A stretch of 64,000 nt of DNA from Symbiodinium natans (taxonomy: Eukaryota > Sar > Dinophyceae > Suessiales > Symbiodiniaceae). The stretch covers positions 124,001 to 188,000 of the forward strand of contig CAJNDS010002094.1 of NCBI GenBank assembly GCA_905221605.1, read 5' to 3'. The position numbers and the translations under genes were made by a program. Shown in pieces: positions 56,872 through 64,000 of this stretch (positions are counted from its first letter, which is position 1; each line of letters starts with the position of its first letter). Below the pieces are notes generated by a model. The model did not search any database. It was not told the origin of the DNA and worked only from the letters and a program-made list of their open reading frames with translations.

Positions 56872-57060
56872 TTAGGACCTTAGGCCTTGGGATACAGAAG
56901 ACACCACTGCAGACTCGATGTCTACGGAAGCCTGCAGTTGGGAAAAGCATCTCCAGACCGCGGCGGCGGCACAGAAGCCCGCCATGGCTGCAGAAGGCCC
57001 GGAGAACCTCATGAACCGACCATGCAAACCATGAGAGCACGAAAGCTTCCATGCCGACAA
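56872..57060 (-). CDS. Candidate exon, unrecognised
   Basis: Reads GFCAAAAVWRCFSQLQASVD then IESAVVSSVSQGL. No family is recognised. Confidence 0.25.
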   Translation of the reverse strand: MSAWKLSCSHGLHGRFMRFSGPSAAMAGFCAAAAVWRCFSQLQASVDIESAVVSSVSQGLRS

Positions 57061-57311
57061 GGTTACCGGCTACGCATACCGTTGCGAAGGGCCACGGCAG
57101 TCTTGCGCTGCAGAAGCACTTTCTCGGAAAATGCCTCCGGCAGCGGGCGCTGAGTGTTGTCATGGTTGTCAGTATAAGCCTGCAACTAAGACAACTGAGC
57201 CGTAGGCCACCGTTGCTTCGTCGGGCGGCGGTGGTGGTTCAACTTCTTCCTGCATGGCTTTGCATTCTTTTCCGTTTTAGCATGCTGACGGAGAAAGATT
57301 GTAAAAGATTG

Positions 57312-59000
57312 TCACTGACGCTGCCAGCATTTTGTCACCGCCTCGACCTCCTGCTTGGCTTTTCCCTGCAGTTCCATTCCAAGGACCACTGCACTGTCAC
57401 TGCCCCCTCTGCGCACGATTGCACCCACCTTGGGCTTGGGTGCCGCCTTCCCTTTAGGCGCGGCCGCGGCCTCTACTGCTTTGGCCTTGGAAAGCACGAG
57501 GTGGCCACACCCAGTGTCCATGCTGCTCCCTGCCTCATCCAACAGATTCCCGCAGAATGTGGACAAGTCAGGACCAGGCGCCTGTAGAATCACATTGCTG
57601 TGTTTGCTGCAGTCACAAGAGCCTCAGCGAGTCAGAGTATGTCGCAGTCAGTCTGGGAGTGGAACGATGAGCGAGGATGGTCGACTGCGCTGGCTGTAAA
57701 GGAGTGTCCACAGGTCCTCGAAGCGCTGAACATACGAAGGAGAGAATGGCAGGCAAGGTCTGCAACGTCCTTCACCAAGACCTGTGCAGGTTCTTCTTCA
57801 GGGGCTGCCAAGGCATCTTGAGGCAGCACCAGCCTGCGCCAATGATCATCTGACTCTCAGATACATGGAGATATGTTACATGATGGACTGCCCCCATCAC
57901 AGTCGTGAGCATTCGCCTGCAAAGCCTGCTGAAGCTGTCTGAAGGGCTGTGGCCCATGCCCAAGTATCCAAAGATCCTGGCCGTGGCTGTGCAGAGGCCA
58001 AGACTCACAAGGTTCTCACATGGCCGACAGGCAGACAAGCCTGTCTGCCGACTGGCACTGCAAAGCTTCAGGGGCTTTCCCCGGATAGGGTGGGGGAACG
58101 TCGAACCTCCTTGCAGAGATGGTGCACTCGCTGGGATCTTCTGGCCGGCCTGGGCAATCAGCGAGCTTCAACACCCTGGACTGACGGTGGCGTGCCTGGA
58201 AGAAACGGAAGCAGCCGCCCAGAAGCCGAGACATTGACGTGAAGGCTTCGGGGGCAGTCGCACCGTCTCCTACACCAAGAGCTGTAGCAGGGGGCAAGCA
58301 CTGCACATTCGCACAGATCGGTTGGCAGCAACGCCTCCTCGGCAAAGGTTGCTAGAACCTGATGTTGCATGCGAATGGCTGGCTTGAAGCTGCACGGCCA
58401 GCAATCCAAGCCGATCCATTCCGGCCTCGAAGATCCATCTGCGAAGCTCCGTCTGACAAGTCTCGGTCTCCGACCTCAGACTTCCGCTCTGACTCTCCGG
58501 GACCCTGCGCTGGTAGCAGTAGCGGCTTTGAGCACAACCACGGATGAGATGCTGACCACAGAGGAAGTTGGCAAAACAGCTCCTTTGGGTGCACATGCTG
58601 AGGCTCATTAGCCACCGTGTTCCCGCTTTCATGTACACACGCCTCCGATATTGGAACGTCGGGGTACCTGCTCCATGCAATTTCTGCTTCTTTTTCCGGC
58701 TTACTGCGTCCAGGTGATCCCAACAAAGGGTGGCACGAGGACAGAACGTCTGCATCCAGCTGAGACTCCTCAGACGCACGCTGACTCGAAATGAACTAAC
58801 ATGCTCTCCGTTGCTTGCAATGACTTCGTCTTTCCACCTCGGACTGGATGAAGGAGCGTGTGGCTTCCAACGCCTGCCACAAGTTTCATGAGCAGCTCTA
58901 GCTCCATTCTGCATGATAGCACTGCTACCCTGACATCATTCCAGCTGTCTAGCTCTTTGCCTTGACAACTTGACAACTCGCGAAAGCCTCCAGTGTCGGC
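57312..59000 (-). CDS. Unrecognised multi-exon gene
   Basis: Coding-like pieces occur in order: ADTGGFRELSSCQGKELDSW with VRVAVLSCRMELELLMKLV (about 58995-58870), RWIFEAGMDRLGLLAVQLQA (about 58445-58385), NLVSLGLCTATARIFGYLGM with SRLCRRMLTTVMG (about 58020-57900), and a final Ala/Lys/Pro-rich part with AAAAPKGKAAPKPKVGA ending at 57312. The domain is not recognised. The pieces could belong to more than one gene. Confidence 0.35.
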
Positions 59001-59399
59001 CACGCAACAGCGTTCTCGTGGAGTGAGAGGACCTGCGCGAGTGCTAAGGTTTATAGCGGGGCCAGCCGCGATCACGGGCATTCCAATCGTTGCAGGTGGA
59101 TCCCTGTGCATTTTTTGGTCGAGCCCGACAGTTCTGTACTGTAGTACAGCTGCAGCTCCTTTGTGTGACACTGCGGCGGTTGCAGGCTGTACATGCAACC
59201 ATAGAGCGATCATGGAGAGTACCACACCAGTGTTGATACTTGAGACTCTTGGACTCTTGGGAGGGTCAATGTTATTCCCTGTCAACTTCTCCACTTCTCC
59301 ACTGCGCATGCAAGTCACAAAGGGCATCGCGTGGCAGATCCAGCGATCTCACACAGCCCAGGCGTGGAAACTGCACAGGCGGCTCTCAGCTTGCGCATA

Positions 59400-59730
59400 C
59401 AAAGCGACTTGACAACAGCAATTTCCACGTCAACCTCCTTTCACCCCTCTTCATCAGTGACAGAATTGGCCAATATTGGAGCGGCACAAAAGCTACCAAG
59501 CAGCAAGCGATGAAACGGTCTGCCCGGGGTGAGGATTGCGAATGCTGCTGTTGCGTCTTTGTCCTTGACGGATCAGGGAGGGACCTCAAAAGCTTTCCCA
59601 ACCTCGGCTCAGCAGATTGCGGCACGGTGATGAGAGGAGACATTCTAAGGCTCCAACATCTTCTTGCACCAACCTGCCACATGTTGCAGTTCACGCGCGG
59701 CACAAAGTCATAGAATGGCATGGCAGAGAC
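59400..59730 (-). CDS. Candidate exons, unrecognised
   Basis: Coding-like stretches are MPFYDFVPRVNCNMWQVGAR (about 59725-59660) and LGKLLRSLPDPSRTKTQQQH (about 59610-59550). No family is recognised. Nothing clear was seen in 59.9-60.9 kb. Confidence 0.25.
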
Positions 59731-59774
59731 AGACGTACAGCGACTATCCAAAATGGCCCACATATTTTTCCTGG

Positions 59775-59789
59775 CCCCCCCCCCCCCCC
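59775..59789. repeat. Poly-C run
   Basis: About 15 consecutive C residues. Confidence 0.9.
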
Positions 59790-61214
59790 AAAGATCCATG
59801 GTTCCTTTAGCCTCAAGAAATACAGAACTGAATCCTCAGCGCAACCTTCCACTACTGACTAAGGCGTCGATTCTGGAATACCACACCAAGTACGTATCTC
59901 GAACATTCTAACTTAATTAACTCGATAGATTTGTTGGAGGGTCTGGGGGCTTCTCAACGCTTCCCAAAGGCCCAAAAGGTCTCCCAACATGGTACTCATC
60001 ATGACGGCAGTACTGCAAACTCTGCCAGAAGCACAGTGATGGCAAGCCAGGGTCTCTTGTCCACCCGATCTGAAGCAGACGAAGCAAAATGATGACCGCC
60101 GCGGCCACAACGAAAGGCACGGCCTCACATTGCACATGAAGCTTTCAGCAGTATGGTGGCGAAAGCCAGGAGTCGGTATTCTTGGTGCGTATTGTTGATA
60201 AGGTCGCCTGTTTCACGGTGTGAAAGATCGTGTGTAAGAACAGTACTGAGAAAAGGACTTTTAAAATGTTTTTAGAAGATGGTGGTAGACACAAACATCC
60301 GGGTGCCGAGCGCGAAAGAGGATCGCGCTCCGCCTCTCGGGTCGCACGGAGGGAAAAAAGCGTGCGTCGTACACTGAGAGACTGGTCTTGAATGGACGCC
60401 TCTGATACTATTGAGGTGAAAGCAGCCAACTGAGAGCTGCGCACGACGGGCTTCAGTCTCTTGCAAGCCACGAGCAGTGACCTTTACAGACCAGGCGTTC
60501 AGAAGCGTGAGGAAGGGTTTTGCAACGATCACACAATGTCGGGGGCGCACCCGGACAGAAAGGGCCGGCGGTCACCTGGTGGACACGAGATGGCACGAGT
60601 CATGACGCGCGGGCCGATTCAACGCGTTTTCAAGACCAACACCTGGAGTGTCATCGCCATGCTCAGACACCGGGAACATGCGAGGCCTTAGCAGACAGTG
60701 TCTCAACATTTGTTGCGCGTGTGTGGTCAAAAAGAGGCCAGCACGCAGGTGTTGAGACAGCCGGCGGCGTCATCGCAGCCTGGGCACCGCGCCTGGCACG
60801 GCAAGGAACAACCTCCTGCTTTCCCAAGTAAAAGCTTCAGACACATGTAAACGCAATATGCAAACTAACTGGACAGCCTGGCACCAGTCGATCGCCAAGA
60901 AGTTGAGCCTAAGCTGGCAGCTGGATCCAGCTTTCCTTGCAAACCCTCATCCGCACTTTAAAATGCGAAATCGGATTGAATACTCGTGCTACCACGTGCC
61001 GCCCATTGGCTACCGCTGTCAGCACCGCGGCTTCCTGCATTCCTGGCCTGCGAGGAGACTTCAAAGCAGACCATGACCATCGGCTGCGGATGACTGTCAT
61101 TTCAGTTTGACCAAACCGTTATCGAAGATAATTATACAGGTCTCAACAGGCTACGGCAACCAAGCCGCATGGGCTGGAATCTTCAAGCACGGGCGATGAA
61201 CTGGCCAAATACCC

Positions 61215-61730
61215 TCATGATTCCGTGGCCTTTTCAAAAGTGAAGGCCTTCGGGTCAGTCGGCATGCCCGATGAGTCTACTCCCATCTGCCTTGCCAGGA
61301 CTGTGCTGCTGTCAAGCTTGCACAAACGTATCCACACACACACACAGACAGTCACAGGGAGCGAGATGTGACAAGCCGGGACGACGCCATGCGCTGAGCC
61401 AGTATCTTGAGTCGAGCCTGACACGCTGTGCATGCAACAAGCACGAGCAACAAAAGGTGACCCCAAACATGGACAGCCTCATCGAATGTGAGGCCATCTT
61501 TCATGAGCTGGGAAGCTTCCGCCATGCCTCCGACACCCAGCGACTCTTTCGATTCCGCTTGACAGGCTTGACAGGCATTGCCAGGCCTCGAGTGAGCCGC
61601 TGCCGGTCCTCATCGCTGAGGCCTGCCTCAAGCTCGAAGGTGGTGCTGTGAAAGTCCTCCTCCTTCGAGGCTTCCGCAAACGTCTGAGCACTCCAAGCAT
61701 CGAGCTCCCAGACATATCTAGAAGAGACAG
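61215..61730 (-). CDS. Unrecognised gene, 3' exons
   Basis: A strongly coding exon (about 61715-61560) reads YVWELDAWSAQTFAEASKEE then FELEAGLSDEDRQRLTRGLA. A final exon (about 61315-61215) reads STVLARQMGVDSSGMPTDPK then FTFEKATES and a stop. The GA minisatellite directly upstream (61.72-62.33 kb) would then be intron, linking these to the exons at 62.8-63.3 kb. No family is recognised. Confidence 0.45.
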
Positions 61731-62225
61731 AGACGGAGACTGAGACAGAGACGGAGGCAGAGGCAGAGACAGAAAGAGAGAGAGAGAGAGAAGGAGAAGA
61801 GAAGAAGGAGAGAAGAAGGAGAGAAGGAGGAGAGAAGAAGGAGAGAAGAAGGAGAGAAGAAGGAGAGAAGAAGGAGAGAAGAAGGAGAGAAGCAGGAGAG
61901 AAGCAGGAGAGAAGGAGGAGAGAAGGAGGAGAAGGAGGAGAGAAGAAGGAGAGAAGGAGGAGAGAAGAAGGAGAGAAGAAGGAGAGAAGAAGGAGAGAAG
62001 AAGGAGAGAAGGAGGAGAGAATGAGGAGAGAAGGAGGAGAGAAGAAGGAGAGAAGGAGAGAGAGAAGGAGAGAGAGAAGGAGAGAGGGAAGGAGAGAGAG
62101 AAGGAGAGAGAGAGAGAGAAGGAGAGAGAGAAGGAGAGAGAGAGAGAGAAGGAGGGAGAGAGAGAAAGAAGGAGAGAGAGAGAGAGAGAGAGAAGGAGAG
62201 AGGGAAGGAGAGGGAGACGGAGAGA
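61720..62225. repeat. GGAGAGAA-type minisatellite, about 500 bp
   Basis: Imperfect AGAAGGAGAG and GAGAGAGA units. Apparent long Ser/Leu/Pro frames on the minus strand are artefacts. Confidence 0.95.
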
Positions 62226-62236
62226 GAGCAGGGGAG

Positions 62237-62333
62237 TGGCGAGATGGGGAGATGGGGAGATGGGGAGATGGGGAGATGGGGAGATGGGGAGATGGGGAGA
62301 TGGGGAGATGGGGAGATGGGGAGATGGGGAGAG
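62237..62333. repeat. 8-bp tandem repeat, about 12 copies
   Basis: The unit GAGATGGG is repeated almost perfectly. Confidence 0.95.
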
Positions 62334-62801
62334 GAGTCGTCCGGTGGTCGTTTTGAAAGATCATGCGAATATTGGACACACTCAGAGGTTGTCACTGCGA
62401 GATTGCTCATGCAGAGCATTGCATAGCGAAGGCATTGTCGTGAAGGACAGGATCCAAATTGTACAGGGATCCGTCTCGTAGCCACAAACACAGAACACGA
62501 AGCCCGGCCTCCAGGGGCAGCTGCTGTGCCATTTTGCGGAGAACGGGGAATGCTAGTCAAGCTCTAACCTGTTCTCTGTGAGCTGCATGGTAACTGCTTG
62601 CCGATTGCCGCTAAAACACAAGCACTTGCCCTTAGCACTAAGTCACTAAGCAAACTCACGTCTTGTCATGCTGTCACTCTGCAAATGCAGGAAACGTGCG
62701 TTGCAACACGAAGGAAACCTCACCCTAAGAATTCAAGGCTGCCGTGGGCCAATTCGATGGCGGCTGGGGCTGCTGGCATGAGCAAACTCCGCTTGCAAAG
62801 A

Positions 62802-62847
62802 GCAAGAAAGGGCAAGAAAGGGCACGAAAGGGCAAGAACGGGCAAGG
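62802..62847. repeat. 11-bp tandem repeat, about 4 copies
   Basis: GCAAGAAAGGG with small changes. Confidence 0.9.
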
Positions 62848-62859
62848 AAAGCGGGGCAC

Positions 62860-63380
62860 CAAGAGAAACTCCGTCACATCAACGCCCGTGGCACCCCAGG
62901 CCTTGGATGATACTGAAGATGATAGGGTTACGACTGGTTGCCAATTGTTGTACGGAGTCAAGCGCCGAACAGGTTTGACCGTCGAGTCGCACAACAGCTT
63001 GTAAACCACCTCAGTGCCATGGGTGTTGCAAGCAGGGTTTCCAAGTCTTCACGAGTCGAGGGGGGCACCAAAGGTCTCATGACCCATGGCTCGGGTATCA
63101 CCTGGCATCCGAAAGTGTCGCGGAATTTTTGAGATGTCCGGAACATTCTATGGTGTGCTGAGAATGCGGCCTGCTCATTGGTGAAGCCCAAGGCGCTATG
63201 GCGGCGTTCGAGCAATGCCTCTGTGAGTCTTTCGTCCAAAAGCAGGGCTTGAAACATTCGCCAGGCGCCTGAAGCAACTGCTCAGCCGAACAAACGGAAC
63301 TACTCAAGTCTGCCAGTCTGGTCAGCAGCCCCCAGAGCATGTCCTGACGCCAGGAACATGAAAGGCAAGAGTTTTCCACA
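62860..63380 (-). CDS. Unrecognised gene, upstream exons
   Basis: A long coding-like exon (about 63250-63020) reads LTEALLERRHSALGFTNEQA, FRTSQKFRDTFGCQVIPEPW and PPSTREDLETLLATPMAL. A second (about 62950-62870) reads NNWQPVVTLSSSVSSKAWGA. They likely belong with the exons at 61.2-61.7 kb. The domain is not recognised. Confidence 0.45.
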
Positions 63381-64000
63381 GTAACACATCAGCAGGATGC
63401 TGTAACCAAGCAATGCTAAAAAGAGGGCTAGCGGCCAGTGCAAGTATACCTCTCAAGACCATCCGGAAGAGAGGTCGAACTGACCATGTACATGGGAAAA
63501 GGCATGTTGCCCAGCAAAAATCTTTGTTCTTAGGTTCCAGCTCAATGGAAGTATGACCGACTCTGGTGAAAGAACACGCGTTTTGCTGAGCTGCTTAGGG
63601 TCCTAAAATGTTCCCAATGTATCTTGGAAAACTACTAGGGTACAAAGTCAAACGTTCATGCAATGCACCAAAAAGGGATCCAAGATGCCAAGCTTCTTGT
63701 GGGTAGCCGGACCCTTTGGAGAGAGCCCCGCAAGACTGCAACTTTGTGTGCTCTTGAGTTCCACAAGCCGCTGTACATAAAGCAAAAACAAAACAGGAAA
63801 ACAAGAAACCAACCAAATGTTCAGAAGTCTTTAGAGGAGCCGGACCCTCATTTTAAAAAAATCAGAATAATCATGATAACAAAAATAATAATAATCCCCG
63901 CACGATCGTTTTTTGGTGGAAAGTTGTCTTCGCCACAACAAAGAAGCGAAAGAGCCAGAAGCTCAGGGTCTGCCGACGGGGCAAGTCCCTCGGGCTTAAG
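63380..64000. other. No recognised gene
   Basis: Nothing convincing was seen. The last 200 bases are AT-rich with ATAATAAT units. Confidence 0.5.

Overview
The window looks like nuclear DNA of a dinoflagellate, most likely a Symbiodinium-like alga. The basis is four traits read from the sequence: genes cut into many very short exons, introns that mostly begin with GC (sometimes GT) and end AG followed by G, degenerate TTTAGGG-type telomeric repeats, and long runs of simple repeats. No prokaryotic signals, rRNA, tRNA or spliced-leader gene was recognised. Every gene I could identify is on the minus strand, so the window reads as one unidirectional cluster from right to left. Genes were found by stitching exons through conserved protein motifs, so exon ends are inferences unless stated.

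Right to left: about 55-64 kb holds unrecognised minus-strand exons among GA-rich minisatellites. A zinc medium-chain dehydrogenase of the phosphonate-associated type spans 49.9-54.3 kb. A secreted or cell-surface protein with Cys-rich repeats, Ig-like pieces and a transmembrane segment spans about 44-49.3 kb. Isolated J-domain exons lie near 43.8 kb. The 5' half of a UBC1/UBE2K-like ubiquitin-conjugating enzyme lies at 42.2-42.8 kb, followed by a complete J domain gene (39.7-41.1 kb), unrecognised exons (30-39.5 kb), telomere-like repeats (29.4 kb) and a degenerate calcineurin-like phosphoesterase (27.2-28.5 kb). The 3' half of the same kind of E2 enzyme, with catalytic Cys and UBA domain, lies at 24.6-25.7 kb. 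An unrecognised gene follows (21.9-23.3 kb), then diphthamide synthase subunit DPH1 (15.6-21.0 kb) with a carbonyl-reductase-like SDR gene (16.0-17.0 kb) lying inside its last intron. Then come a sparsely coding stretch, a GT2 glycosyltransferase (10.2-12.1 kb), another sparse stretch, a coiled-coil protein (about 4.6-7.25 kb) and unrecognised exons at the left end.

The main surprise is architecture. The two E2 halves fit together exactly (same phase, no gap, no overlap) but are 16.5 kb apart with other same-strand genes between them. DPH1 shows the same pattern on a smaller scale around the SDR gene. DPH1 also needs three microexons of 14-16 bases, one carrying a predicted Fe-S cysteine. The genes are a mix of housekeeping functions (diphthamide modification, ubiquitin transfer, chaperone cofactor, redox enzymes, surface glycans) with no obvious shared pathway.
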